Under the pieces are notes generated by a model. It ran no database searches. It worked only from the letters and a program-made list of their open reading frames with translations, and was not told the DNA's origin. The translations under genes were made by a program, and so were the position numbers. From contig DDTL01000199.1 of the NCBI GenBank assembly GCA_002344345.1, positions 1 through 26,147 of the forward strand: a stretch of 26,147 nt of DNA, written 5' to 3'. This DNA is from Saprospiraceae bacterium UBA2365. GTDB taxonomy: Bacteria > Bacteroidota > Bacteroidia > Chitinophagales > Saprospiraceae. Shown here piece after piece: positions 15,028-23,624 of this stretch. The stretch's first letter is position 1, and every line of letters begins with the position of its first letter.

Positions 15028-15516
15028 ATGTTGTTGTTTGTCTGTTTTATGGCATTTTAAAAAAAGTCGATAACATACCACAAAATATTTTGACAATGAT
15101 CAATCATCGTATGTGCAGGACATAATCCAAAAAATGATTATTTTCGATGGTTTTCAATTGGTTTTTGTTTTCGCCTGAATCTTGATCAAATGTAAGGTGA
15201 TTTATTTTAAATCATGTTTTTTGGAATATTATTTTTTTGTAAAAATTAGGGAGTTCCAAAGGGTTTTACTATAAAAGTCACCGTTTTGATTTTTATTTGG
15301 AACAAATTCAATCTGAGAGAAGTTTATCCTGAGCCTTAAGATGCTTTATTATGGTTCATTTTTTCTGATCATTTCGAAGGGAAAATATTCCAACATACAA
15401 TTATTAATTCGATCACATCTTTTACTCCACCCGATTATCCTTCAGTTTATCTATGCATTGGCGCAGTATATCCAAAATTATTTATTACATTCAACCGGAC
15501 TTTTATCTTAGCTGCT
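15028..15516. other. 489-bp gap between the divergent GNAT and sensor-kinase genes
   Basis: AT-rich and without a supportable ORF. It contains a small perfect palindrome, TGATTTA TTT TAAATCA (15198-15214), that could be an operator. A poor -7-like TATCTTAG at 15504-15511 lies right before the kinase start. Nothing else recognisable. Confidence 0.45.
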
Positions 15517-16581
15517 GTGAAAATAGAAAATGTCAAGAGAAATAAGCAGGCTTTGTTGGTGAGGTTAGCCAGGTTTTTTGGCAGCAAAGCTTTTTTGCAC
15601 ACTACCTTCTGGTTGCTGCTGTATGTCTTCAATATTCTTCTGGACGATATGAGATTTGGCATCTGGTTTTCCCTGATTGAGAATTTCTTTGATATCATAT
15701 TTTATATCCTGATCGTTTACCTGAATTTGCTGGTACTGATCCCGCGATATTTACACGACAATTCATTTCTGTTGTATAGTTTTGCACTGATCGTTTCAGC
15801 TATACTGATCGCGCCGGTCAATGCCCTGGTCATTTATCTGGTTAACTTCCGGCATCCACAGGATCAGATATTTATCAGTGGGAACCTTCAGATCTATTTT
15901 TTATCCAGTTTTTTCATCGCCGGTGCTTCTACCATATTTAAAATCGCCGGTGACTGGTTGCGCCAGCAGCGTGAGCAGATCAAACTGAAGCAGGACAGCC
16001 TGATGTCTGAACTCAAGTTTCTCCGTTCCCAAATCAATCCGCATTTTTTATTCAATACACTCAACAACATCTATTCTTTGGCATTGATCAAATCGGATAA
16101 AACGCCGGATATCATTTTAAAGCTTTCTGAAATTTTACGGTACATGCTTTATGAATGTAATGCGCCCAAGGTTCCCCTGGAAAAAGAGATCAGTTATATC
16201 AAAAACTATCTGGCCCTGGAAAAACTAAGATTGGGAGAAGATACCCGGATCGAATTCACGGTGGAAGGGCCATTTGAACAGGTTGAGATTTCACCATTTC
16301 TTTTTAGCCCGTTTTTGGAGAATGCCGTGAAACACGGTGTAAATTCGGTGATAGAAAATGCCTGGATCGAAGTAAAACTGATCGTACAGGAAGAAAAACT
16401 GTTTTTTATTGTCAAAAATAACAAAACAGATGTTGATTTAAGGAAACAACCCGGAGGCATAGGTCTGGTAAATGTAGAAAGAAGACTAAAGTTATTGTAT
16501 CCTGATAATTATGACCTCAGGATTGAGAACACCCTGAGTTGTTATAGAATCGAATTGGAACTTAATTATAATATGAATTGA
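15517..16581 (+). CDS. LytS-type sensor histidine kinase
   Basis: A 354-residue membrane kinase of the LytS/YehU group (His_kinase domain, PF06580 type). The N-terminal ~145 residues contain about four hydrophobic helices (roughly 29-46, 54-76, 84-110, 125-145) with no recognised extracellular sensor domain. A short coiled linker (RQQREQIKLKQDSLMSELKFLR) leads to the phosphoacceptor motif SQINPHFLFNTLNNIYSL, with His176. The ATP-binding part has PFLENAVKHG (265-274) and GGIGLVNVERRL (313-324). It should phosphorylate the LytTR regulator that begins one base after its stop codon. The start is a GTG, chosen because the next in-frame Met lies inside the first helix. The signal sensed is unknown; helices alone suggest a membrane-borne cue. 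Confidence 0.9.
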   Translation: MKIENVKRNKQALLVRLARFFGSKAFLHTTFWLLLYVFNILLDDMRFGIWFSLIENFFDIIFYILIVYLNLLVLIPRYLHDNSFLLYSFALIVSAILIAPVNALVIYLVNFRHPQDQIFISGNLQIYFLSSFFIAGASTIFKIAGDWLRQQREQIKLKQDSLMSELKFLRSQINPHFLFNTLNNIYSLALIKSDKTPDIILKLSEILRYMLYECNAPKVPLEKEISYIKNYLALEKLRLGEDTRIEFTVEGPFEQVEISPFLFSPFLENAVKHGVNSVIENAWIEVKLIVQEEKLFFIVKNNKTDVDLRKQPGGIGLVNVERRLKLLYPDNYDLRIENTLSCYRIELELNYNMN

Positions 16582-16582
16582 T

Positions 16583-17287
16583 ATGATACGAACTGTAATC
16601 GTTGATGATGAACCCCTGGCACTGGAAGTGCTCAAAACCTACATCGCACAGATGAGCAACCTGGAATTGCTCGCCAGTTGCAAGAACGCACTGGAAGCCA
16701 ATGAAGCGCTGAAAATGAATGAAGTGGACCTGTTGTGTCTTGATGTTCAAATGCCACAGATCACTGGAATAGAATTTCTTAAGACATTGAAAAATCCTCC
16801 ATTGGTTTTATTGACTACCGCACATCCGGAATATGCATTGGAAGGCTATGAACTCGATGTAGTGGATTACCTGATGAAGCCGATATCACTGGAAAGATTT
16901 ATGAAAGCCATCAATAAGGTGGAAGAACGGCTTGCTAAAACCGAAACACATGTAACTGAAGATCACGTGTTTGTGAAGGCTGACAAGAAATTTGTCAAGG
17001 TATATTTCAAAGATATTTTGTACATTGAAGGTCTGAAAGATTATGTGATCATCCGCAATGAAGAGGGCAGGGTGATCACACTACAGACAATGAAAAGTCT
17101 GGAAAACAAACTGCCACAAGACAGATTTATCCGTGTACACAGATCCTTTATAGTAAATGTAGATAAAATACAGTCAGTAATGGGCAATATGCTGGAAATC
17201 ATAGAAAAGGGAGCTGTTAAATACATACCGGTAGGAAAAAACTACAGGGATCAGTTGATGGAAATGGTGGAAAAGAAGAAGATCTGA
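16583..17287 (+). CDS. LytTR-family response regulator
   Basis: A 234-residue two-domain regulator. The receiver domain (1-120) has the acidic pair Asp8-Asp9, the phosphorylation site Asp54 in LLCLDVQMPQITG, and Lys99 in YLMKPIS. The C-terminal LytTR DNA-binding domain (about 128-232) has VFVKADKKFVKVYFKDILYI, then RFIRVHRSFIVNVDKI and a closing IPVGKNYRDQL. LytTR proteins bind direct repeats in promoters. The ATG begins one base after the kinase stop, so the pair is a two-component system made from one message. The fructosamine-kinase-like gene follows 21 bp later and may share the transcript. Its targets are not visible; no clear LytTR direct repeat was identified in the window. Confidence 0.93.
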   Translation: MIRTVIVDDEPLALEVLKTYIAQMSNLELLASCKNALEANEALKMNEVDLLCLDVQMPQITGIEFLKTLKNPPLVLLTTAHPEYALEGYELDVVDYLMKPISLERFMKAINKVEERLAKTETHVTEDHVFVKADKKFVKVYFKDILYIEGLKDYVIIRNEEGRVITLQTMKSLENKLPQDRFIRVHRSFIVNVDKIQSVMGNMLEIIEKGAVKYIPVGKNYRDQLMEMVEKKKI

Positions 17288-17308
17288 CCATCCAAAATAA
17301 TCAAAAAC

Positions 17309-18178
17309 ATGTCTGTTAAGGATATTTTGTTCAGACGTTTAAACGTTACAAACGGAGTATTAAAACCTGTTTCGGGTGGAGACATCAACGATGCCTACGA
17401 ATTGCTTTCATCAGATGCTCATTTTTTTATCAAATCAAACGATGCGCCCCAAAGCATGCAGATGTTTACTGTTGAAGCGAAAGGTCTGATGCTAATGAAA
17501 GAAAAAGCCGGGATCAACACACCTTCTGTGATCGATTGTTTTGAAGAAAACGGCTTTGCTTTCCTGGTGTTGGATTGGATTTCAATGTCGGGAAATACGG
17601 GTTCCTCACAACTTGTTTTCTGGGAGCAGCTTGCCCGGCTGCACCAGACAAGCAGCAGTTTTTTTGGACTGGATCATGACAATTATATCGGCACTTTGCC
17701 CCAGCCCAATCAAGTGTCGGAGAATTGGCTGGATTTTTACTATGAAAACAGGATAGATTTTCAGATGAAGCTGGCGGTCAACAGCGGATTGATGGATGGT
17801 ACTTACCACAAAAAGACAGAACGGATGTTCAAACATGTGGAAGCGGGCTTACCGAAGGAAAAACCTGCATTGGTCCATGGTGACCTTTGGTCCGGCAATC
17901 TTTTATATGATCAGTCAGGTCAACCTGTGTTCATTGATCCGGCAGTTTGTTACGGTAGCAGAGAAATGGATCTGGCCATGATGAAACTCTTTGGTGGTTT
18001 TGGTGGATTCAGGGAATTTGAAGTGTATGAAGCCTTGTTCCCCATAGACAAGCATTGGAAGGAGAGAATAGCATTTTATCAATTGTACTATATTCTGGTG
18101 CATGTCAACCTGTTTGGCCACAGTTATGTTTCCAGAGCTCAAAACATCATCAATTACTACGGATCAAGAATGGAATGA
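17309..18178 (+). CDS. Fructosamine/ketosamine-3-kinase family protein
   Basis: A 289-residue kinase of the fructosamine-3-kinase fold, related to aminoglycoside phosphotransferases. Visible features are the nucleotide-binding loop SGGDINDAY (22-30), Lys42 in FFIKSN, Glu56 in VEAKGL, the catalytic loop ALVHGDLWSGNLL with Asp192, and the metal-binding Asp210 in VFIDPAVCYGSREMDLAM. These enzymes phosphorylate sugar residues attached to protein or amino-acid amines, which destabilises the adduct and so repairs glycation. Length matches the family (about 290). The loop lacks the cysteine linked to redox control in some eukaryotic members. It begins 21 bp after the LytTR gene, so co-transcription is likely. 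Its 3' end overlaps the convergent aroA gene by 22 bp, leaving no room for a terminator between them. Confidence 0.9.
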   Translation: MSVKDILFRRLNVTNGVLKPVSGGDINDAYELLSSDAHFFIKSNDAPQSMQMFTVEAKGLMLMKEKAGINTPSVIDCFEENGFAFLVLDWISMSGNTGSSQLVFWEQLARLHQTSSSFFGLDHDNYIGTLPQPNQVSENWLDFYYENRIDFQMKLAVNSGLMDGTYHKKTERMFKHVEAGLPKEKPALVHGDLWSGNLLYDQSGQPVFIDPAVCYGSREMDLAMMKLFGGFGGFREFEVYEALFPIDKHWKERIAFYQLYYILVHVNLFGHSYVSRAQNIINYYGSRME

Positions 18179-19416
18179 TCTGCACCCAAACCAGCCATAT
18201 CTTTTAAGAATCCGGGATAAGATTTGCTGATACATTCCATTCCATCGATGATCACAGGATTTTTTGCGCTTAATGCAGCCACAAATAAAGCCATGGCAAT
18301 GCGGTGGTCAAGATGCGAAAAAACACTCGCTCCTCCGATCTTTCCTCCGTGGACCAGCATGGTATCCCCTTCGTTATCTATCCTGATGTTTAACAGGCCA
18401 AATTCTTTTTTCAATGTTTCGAACCGATTACTTTCCTTATGGATCAGTCTGGAAATACCGTGAATTTTACTTGTACCTGAACAATTGGCTGCCAGGGAAA
18501 CCAAAGGTGGGAAAAGATCGGGTGTGTCTTCTGCATTGTAGTCGAATGCTACTAAACTGCTTTTACTGACGGTGATCCGCCTACCATGGGTATCGACCTT
18601 TGCACCGCTTTCCTCCAATACCTTAAGTATGTTTTTATCTCCCTGAAAAGATGATGTATTCAGTTGATCCACGGTACTTTGACCAGCAATAGCACCTGCA
18701 ACGAGTGCAAAAGCTGCACCGCTCCAATCACCCTCGATGTCGTATTGTTTTGAATTATTTTTTTGCTTTCCCCGGATACTGAAATAACTGAGATCTTTAC
18801 TGATGATCGCAATACCCGATCGTTCCAGTATTTCTAAAGTCATTTCGATGTATGGGCGACTGTTGAGCCCGGTCAGACTGATCTCTGAATTTTTTTGGCA
18901 AAATGGAAGTGCGATCAGCAGTCCACTCAAGACCTGCGAACTAAGTTGAGCATCAACGGTGAAAATGTTTTGATTAACAGGTCCTTTGATCCTGAGCGGA
19001 AGAAATCCGTTATTCGATTGTACCGAAACTCCCATTTGATGGAGGATTTCTATGGACGTATTCAACGGTCTTGAAAGCAGACTTCCCTCACCTGTCAGAA
19101 CGATTTCGCAGTCAAACAAAGCTGCGATCAGGGAAAACATTCTTGCAGATAAGCCTGATTCTCCAGCGTGCCATGTTGATTTGAAACGTTCGGGAGCAGG
19201 TGACAATAATAAACTATCATTTTCAAAATGAGTTATATATCCCATATTCTGAACGATATGAAGCGCTGACAAACTGTCTTCGCTCGTGCAAGGATGGTTG
19301 ATGGTCATTGGTTGACCGGAAAGTCCACACAAAGCCAAAGCCCTTTGCATGTAACTTTTTGAAGGATTGGCTGTAAGGGTTCCTTTAATGGTGGAAGGTC
19401 TGACGATAATCTTCAT
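18157..19416 (-). CDS. aroA: 3-phosphoshikimate 1-carboxyvinyltransferase (EPSP synthase)
   Basis: A 419-residue enzyme that transfers an enolpyruvyl group from phosphoenolpyruvate to shikimate-3-phosphate, the sixth shikimate-pathway step toward chorismate. It has the family start TANPSKSYMQRALALCGLS (Lys20, Ser21, Arg25 binding substrate and PEP), AGESGLSARMF in place of the common GNAGTAMR-type loop, NSRPYIEMTLEIL, EGDWSGAAFALVAGAI, the catalytic-type DTPDLFPPLVSLAA and a closing DHRIAMALFVAALSA. The divergent loop and the length at the short end of the family suggest a class that differs from the E. coli enzyme. Its start overlaps the end of the AroE-AroK gene by 32 bp, so both are coupled on one transcript. 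Its end overlaps the fructosamine-kinase-like gene on the other strand. Confidence 0.93.
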   Translation of the reverse strand: MKIIVRPSTIKGTLTANPSKSYMQRALALCGLSGQPMTINHPCTSEDSLSALHIVQNMGYITHFENDSLLLSPAPERFKSTWHAGESGLSARMFSLIAALFDCEIVLTGEGSLLSRPLNTSIEILHQMGVSVQSNNGFLPLRIKGPVNQNIFTVDAQLSSQVLSGLLIALPFCQKNSEISLTGLNSRPYIEMTLEILERSGIAIISKDLSYFSIRGKQKNNSKQYDIEGDWSGAAFALVAGAIAGQSTVDQLNTSSFQGDKNILKVLEESGAKVDTHGRRITVSKSSLVAFDYNAEDTPDLFPPLVSLAANCSGTSKIHGISRLIHKESNRFETLKKEFGLLNIRIDNEGDTMLVHGGKIGGASVFSHLDHRIAMALFVAALSAKNPVIIDGMECISKSYPGFLKDMAGLGADHSILDP

Positions 19417-20740
19417 AGATCAGTTCAGTTATATTTTGAACATCTCCTCCGTGGGTATTGACTATTACACTGGAGGTTGAAAGATAATGTGGCAATCTTT
19501 CCTGCATGAGCTCGTAAGCTTTTTGTACAGGATTTGATCTGGTCAATAAGGGTCTGCTGGTCGTTTTTCCCATTCGTTTGATGCTTTGACCTGCTTTCAC
19601 ATAGAGAAAAACGGTGTGGAAGTGATTGGACAGTAATTTTCTGTTCAATTCATCCAGAACGATCCCTCCGCCACAGGAAATTACGGTTTTGCTGAGCAAA
19701 ACGAGTTGGCTGAAAAGTTTTTTCTCGATTTCTCTGAAGTAAGATTCTCCTTTTTGGCGGAATATATCTTCAATACTCATACCTGTTTCAGATTCGATCC
19801 TTTGGTCTGTATCGATCCATTCGTATCCCAGTTTTTCTGCCAGTATTTTTCCAGTGGTCGTTTTTCCGGCACCCATGGGCCCGACCAATGCAATGGATGG
19901 CTGCTTTCCTTTTTCATTTCCGGCAGTTGCCAGTTGGATGGCTTCAGCGAATTTTTCCCTTTCGACCCATTTGCCGGTGAAGTTTTTAAAACCGTGAATG
20001 GCCTGCTGTATCAGCCATGTTTCTCCACCGATATATTCTGCCCCCTCGGCCAGACATTTTTCTCTGAGTGGTGGATTGTTGTATGGTGCATCCAGTATAT
20101 GTTGTTCGGGTAAAAAGCTAAAAAGCCCGAACAAAGGTATCCTGACAGGAATCGTATTGATGATCAGACTGAATTCTCCGATATTATTTGGAATTTGGGT
20201 AAAAATCTCCGTTTTTACTCCGGTTTTTCCCGCCAGTTCTCTTGTTTTTTCAATATTCCGGCCTGAAAGGAATATTTCACAATGAAAAGGTTCAAGCGCT
20301 TTGATGGCAGCAGGCGCTGCACCGCCGCTTCCCAGGATGAGGACTTTTTTAACAGCTGTTTCCGGGATTTCACCGAATTCATCCGGAGGTAATGTCGGCT
20401 CAGTGAACAAATGGGCAACCGCATCCCTGACACCTTTGACATCCGTATTTTGCGCTGAAAACAGTCCGTTTTTATCCCTGACCAACATGTTGGCAACGCC
20501 CATACTTTGAACGATCAGATCTGTTGATCTGGCGAGTTGAAGGATATCTTTCTTGAATGGAGAAGTGATGTTGAGGCCTGCCAGCGGAATGTCTTCAGCC
20601 AGTAAAGCGATATCTTCTACATTTGAAGCCAGTAATCGTGTGTACAAAGCTTTCATTTTTAAAGACTTCATGACATGATTCATCATGACAGGACTTTTGC
20701 TGTGTGAGATTGGATTGCCTGCTACTGCATATACCTTCAT
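19385..20740 (-). CDS. aroE-aroK: Bifunctional shikimate dehydrogenase / shikimate kinase fusion (AroE-AroK)
   Basis: A 451-residue fusion of two consecutive shikimate-pathway enzymes. Residues 1-270 are AroE: SHSKSP near the start, NITSPFKKD with catalytic Lys63, NTDVKG with Asp100, and the NADPH-binding GSGGAAPAAIKAL (137-149). Residues 281-450 are AroK: Walker A GPMGAGKT (287-294), DTDQRIE with the shikimate-binding Asp312, YFREIE (Arg335), the CGGG turn (356-359), the lid Arg in TSRPLLTR, and RLPHY (Arg415). All key residues of both activities are present, so both are expected to be active, reducing dehydroshikimate and then phosphorylating shikimate. The frame is open to 20827, but the Met at 20740 (MKVYAVAGNPISHSKSP) starts exactly at the AroE fold. 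The 3' end overlaps aroA by 32 bp. Confidence 0.93.
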   Translation of the reverse strand: MKVYAVAGNPISHSKSPVMMNHVMKSLKMKALYTRLLASNVEDIALLAEDIPLAGLNITSPFKKDILQLARSTDLIVQSMGVANMLVRDKNGLFSAQNTDVKGVRDAVAHLFTEPTLPPDEFGEIPETAVKKVLILGSGGAAPAAIKALEPFHCEIFLSGRNIEKTRELAGKTGVKTEIFTQIPNNIGEFSLIINTIPVRIPLFGLFSFLPEQHILDAPYNNPPLREKCLAEGAEYIGGETWLIQQAIHGFKNFTGKWVEREKFAEAIQLATAGNEKGKQPSIALVGPMGAGKTTTGKILAEKLGYEWIDTDQRIESETGMSIEDIFRQKGESYFREIEKKLFSQLVLLSKTVISCGGGIVLDELNRKLLSNHFHTVFLYVKAGQSIKRMGKTTSRPLLTRSNPVQKAYELMQERLPHYLSTSSVIVNTHGGDVQNITELIYEDYRQTFHH

Positions 20741-20859
20741 CTTATTTCGTTTGATTTTTTTGTCGTCTGACTGATTTATTTTTGCCGGATTGTCACTTCC
20801 ATTAAAAAATATTTTGAAATGTAACACTCAGATCCGGATTTATATAGAAATCTAGCTCA

Positions 20860-21903
20860 TCATACTTTATCATCGTATGAAAAATGTTGTTCTGACAGCC
20901 TTTTTTCCCAGTTCCAAGCGGATAAAGTCATGTCGTCCAAAGAATATTTGGCTTTCCAGCCTAAAACTTCATTCGCCAGCTTCGTACTTGCATATATTTG
21001 TTCCACATCTCCCGGTCGGCGTTCTACAATCCGGTAAGGCAATTTCACTCCGGTTGTTTTTTCAAAAGATTGGATCACTTCCAGTACTGAAAAACCATTA
21101 CCGGTTCCGAGATTGAACACACTGTAGTTTTCTTTCAGAGAGTTATTGAGCAAAGCATTCATTGCTACCACATGGGCTTCTGCCAGGTCAACAACATGTA
21201 TGTAATCCCGGATGGCGGTTCCGTCAGGTGTATTGTAATCGTTACCAAAGACTTTAAGTTCAGCATGTTTGCCTATGGCGGTTTGAGTGATGAAAGGCAT
21301 CAGATTGTTAGGTGTGCCGATGGGTAATTCACCGATCAAACCACCGGGATGGGCTCCGATCGGATTAAAATAACGCAGTGAAATGCCTTTTAGATCCTGA
21401 TTGACCAAAAGGAAATCTCGCAGGATCTGTTCATTGATCTGTTTGGTATTTCCATATGGAGAGGTCGCAGGCAGAACTGGAGAATCTTCGGTTGCTGGTA
21501 AATTTTCCGGTTGACCATAAACGGTGGCGGATGATGAAAATATGATGTTTGGAATACGGGCGGATTTCATTTCTTCCAGCAGGCTGACCAGGCCGGTGAT
21601 ATTGTTGTGGTAATATTTGAGTGGTTGTTCCACAGATTCCCCAACAGCTTTAAAGGCTGCAAAATGAATGACAGCTACAATATCCTGATGTTCAGAGAAT
21701 ATGTTTTTCAGCGCGTCCCTGTTGCATATATCTTCACAGTAAAAATATGACTCCTTGCCGGTGATCTTTGCAATGCGATTGAGTACGGCACTGTCTGAAT
21801 TGGACAGATTGTCGACTATGACCACCTCAAATCCCTGTTCCTGGAGGGAAACCACAGTGTGCGATCCGATGAATCCTGTACCGCCGGTAATTAAAACCTT
21901 CAT
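20860..21903 (-). CDS. galE: UDP-glucose 4-epimerase
   Basis: A 347-residue short-chain dehydrogenase/reductase that interconverts UDP-glucose and UDP-galactose for the Leloir pathway and for sugar precursors of surface polysaccharides. The NAD-binding motif GGTGFIGSH is at residues 7-15, the DNLSNS segment follows the second strand, VIHFAAFKAVGES is typical of GalE, the catalytic Ser cluster SSSATVYG is at 123-130, and the Tyr150-x-x-x-Lys154 pair sits in SPYGNTK. LRYFNPIGAHPGGLIGE and RDYIHVVDLAEAHV are strong GalE phrases. Length is standard. The start ATG is the first family residue. It lies upstream of aroE-aroK on the same strand, 119 bp away, so a shared transcript is possible, though the functions are unrelated. 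Confidence 0.95.
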   Translation of the reverse strand: MKVLITGGTGFIGSHTVVSLQEQGFEVVIVDNLSNSDSAVLNRIAKITGKESYFYCEDICNRDALKNIFSEHQDIVAVIHFAAFKAVGESVEQPLKYYHNNITGLVSLLEEMKSARIPNIIFSSSATVYGQPENLPATEDSPVLPATSPYGNTKQINEQILRDFLLVNQDLKGISLRYFNPIGAHPGGLIGELPIGTPNNLMPFITQTAIGKHAELKVFGNDYNTPDGTAIRDYIHVVDLAEAHVVAMNALLNNSLKENYSVFNLGTGNGFSVLEVIQSFEKTTGVKLPYRIVERRPGDVEQIYASTKLANEVLGWKAKYSLDDMTLSAWNWEKRLSEQHFSYDDKV

Positions 21904-21959
21904 GTTACCTTATTTTAATTTGTGTGTGTTGTATTTTCAATTGTTCCTGGACAATCGGA

Positions 21960-21967
21960 CAAAAATA
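21960..21967 (-). promoter_or_regulatory. -7 box candidate for galE
   Basis: On the minus strand this reads TATTTTTG, an exact TAnnTTTG match, about 57 bp before the galE start codon, leaving a leader of about 45-50 nt. The -33 element is not convincing. Confidence 0.45.
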
Positions 21968-22402
21968 TAACTTACAGCCGGATTAACTGAAAGAAGAGGA
22001 TTAAAACTAAATTATTATAATGATTCATGTCAGATTTATGTATCAATCGACCGTTTCTGAATGAGCTTAATATTTATTGATAACACACTTTTTAATGATC
22101 AAAGCCTTTTTGTTATTAGCCTTTGAATCAAAGATTCTATGTGATAATGTGAATTTTGCAAGGAAAATGAAACAAAGAAACTGAGAAAAAGTAGCTCTAT
22201 GTTTTGGCCATGATATATAGTGCGGTATGTGCTAAATAAAGTGAGTCTATTCCGGAGAATACAATGCTGAAAGTCAACTTTATACATAGTTTCACCACAG
22301 AATAGCTCTTTTTATACCGACAGGAAGTAAATCTGATTTTTGAAAAGTGTGAATTCAGTCTTTTATGATTGCCCCGGAAGCGAATACTTCCTTTTTTTTT
22401 GA

Positions 22403-22410
22403 TAAATTTG
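22403..22410 (+). promoter_or_regulatory. -7 box of the ECF sigma-factor operon
   Basis: TAAATTTG is an exact TAnnTTTG match. It lies 36 bp before the ATG at 22446 but downstream of the first Met of the open frame (22365), so it argues for the later start. Confidence 0.5.
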
Positions 22411-22445
22411 TAACCGCCACTTTGATCCGGTGGTCTAATGGCGTG

Positions 22446-23021
22446 ATGGAGTCAGGAGAAGATATACTTTTGATAGAAAAAACCCTCGCGGGTGATGTGC
22501 AGGCTTTCGAACAAATCGTGCGGAAGTATCAGTCCATGATTTTTACCATTGCGATCAGGATCCTGCAACACCACGAAGAAGCAGAAGAAGTTGCTCAGGA
22601 TGTGTTCATAAAAGCTTATAAATCACTCTCCGGATTCAACAAAAAATCAAAATTTTCGACCTGGATTTACAAAATCGCCTATAATACAACTGTCAGTAAA
22701 CTCAGGTCCCGGAAAAAGTTTCATGATACGACAGGCTTGCAGGATTTTGAGCGTGCGGGCAGTACAGACATGGTCGCTGAACAAGAAAAAATGGAAGAAA
22801 ACGAAATCATTCGGAAGTGTATCCTCCGATTGCCGGAAAACGAAAGGATTATTGTAACTTTGTTCTACTTTGAAGATCATTCGATCAGGGAAATCGCTGA
22901 AATTACAGGCATTTCAGAATCAAATGTGAAAGTCAAACTATTCAGAAGCAGACAGTTGCTTTATCATGAATTACAACAAAAACTGAATCTCGAACCGAAC
23001 CATGAATATGCTTACAAATGA
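22446..23021 (+). CDS. ECF-type RNA polymerase sigma factor
   Basis: A 191-residue sigma-70 family factor of the extracytoplasmic-function group. Region 2 (about residues 20-88) has FEQIVRKYQSMIFTIAIRIL, EEAEEVAQDVFIKAYKSL and FSTWIYKIAYNTTVSKLR. Region 4 (about 125-175) has LPENERIIVTLFYFEDHSI, REIAEITGISESNVKVKLFR and SRQLL, the helix-turn-helix that reads the -35 element. The frame opens at 22365, but the first 27 codons (with a Phe-Phe-Phe run) are not sigma-like and carry the -7 box, so I use the ATG at 22446; the GTG one codon earlier is also possible. Co-translated with a small membrane protein overlapping by 20 bp, which may take the place of an anti-sigma factor. Target promoters are unknown. 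Confidence 0.93.
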   Translation: MESGEDILLIEKTLAGDVQAFEQIVRKYQSMIFTIAIRILQHHEEAEEVAQDVFIKAYKSLSGFNKKSKFSTWIYKIAYNTTVSKLRSRKKFHDTTGLQDFERAGSTDMVAEQEKMEENEIIRKCILRLPENERIIVTLFYFEDHSIREIAEITGISESNVKVKLFRSRQLLYHELQQKLNLEPNHEYAYK

Positions 23022-23415
23022 AGAAAAACGAATGGATAATCTGCTAAAACAAAAGATCAGACAGGTTACCCCGGAATTGCCAGGTGAAGGTTTTGTTCCG
23101 TCAGTCATGTTCAGCATAGAACAACTGGCTCTGGCAAAACAAAAGAAAAAAGAGGAGCCATTGATTTCCCCCAAGGGATGGTTTATCGTGGTAATGGTCA
23201 TAAGTGTCCTGACTACTTTGTTTGTGCTCACTTCAAGTGAAGCATTCAGTTTGCAACCGCTGATTGATCAACTCGACCGCTTCAATGAAAATTACTTATC
23301 AGTATTTTTCTCCAACTTCTTTTTGCTTGCCCTGGTAGTTTTTGTGTTGTTTTTTCTGGTTCAGATCTTTGTGATCTCGGGATATCTGGAGAAGGCTCGT
23401 AGCGTTGAACATTGA
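23002..23415 (+). CDS. Two-helix membrane protein coupled to the ECF sigma factor
   Basis: A 137-residue protein whose ATG lies 20 bp inside the sigma-factor gene. The cytoplasmic N-terminal ~58 residues include MDNLLKQKIRQVTPELPGEGF and a lysine-rich stretch before the first helix (about 60-78). A loop with LQPLIDQLDRFNENY follows, then a second helix (about 102-127) and a short basic tail. This arrangement, a short soluble head followed by membrane helices and encoded right after an ECF sigma gene, is what is expected of an anti-sigma factor or a sigma-associated membrane protein, but I see no zinc-finger (HxxxCxxC) motif and no known anti-sigma domain. Role inferred from position only. Confidence 0.75.
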   Translation: MNMLTNEEKRMDNLLKQKIRQVTPELPGEGFVPSVMFSIEQLALAKQKKKEEPLISPKGWFIVVMVISVLTTLFVLTSSEAFSLQPLIDQLDRFNENYLSVFFSNFFLLALVVFVLFFLVQIFVISGYLEKARSVEH

Positions 23416-23427
23416 GGATTATTCTGT

Positions 23428-23449
23428 AACTTCAATACCAGGTGAAGTT
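23428..23449 (+). terminator. Weak hairpin after the sigma-factor operon
   Basis: AACTTC (23428-23433) and GAAGTT (23444-23449) form a 6-bp stem 12 bp after the membrane-protein stop. No T-tract follows, so function as a terminator is doubtful. Confidence 0.3.
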
Positions 23450-23624
23450 AAAGTGTATCAGTCTACTGCTGTTTTCGCGCTCAGTGGTTTGTCACAAGTG
23501 ATTGAATATTAATAGAATGATTTTCAATTAGTTTAGTTAGAAAAAAAAACCAGGCAACAACGTTCAGAATACCATTTTTAATTTTTTTCATCTCCGTAAG
23601 CAAAATAGATATTACCTTCGTTCC

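Larger units (their letters stand above)
21904..22445. other. 542-bp gap between divergent galE and sigma-factor genes
   Basis: AT-rich. It holds -7 box candidates for both genes (21960-21967 minus, 22403-22410 plus). A plus-strand open stretch from 22365 runs into the sigma-factor gene, but its start lies upstream of the -7 box. A 62-residue minus-strand ORF here has no recognisable features and is not called. Nothing else is recognised. Confidence 0.5.

Noticed and set aside
20741..20827. N-terminal extension of the AroE-AroK protein
   Set aside because: The AroE fold begins exactly at the Met at 20740; the upstream residues are Asn/Lys-rich and look like translated leader.
22099..22287. 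62-residue minus-strand ORF upstream of galE
   Set aside because: There is no domain, signal or promoter, and the AT-rich gap makes chance ORFs of this size likely.
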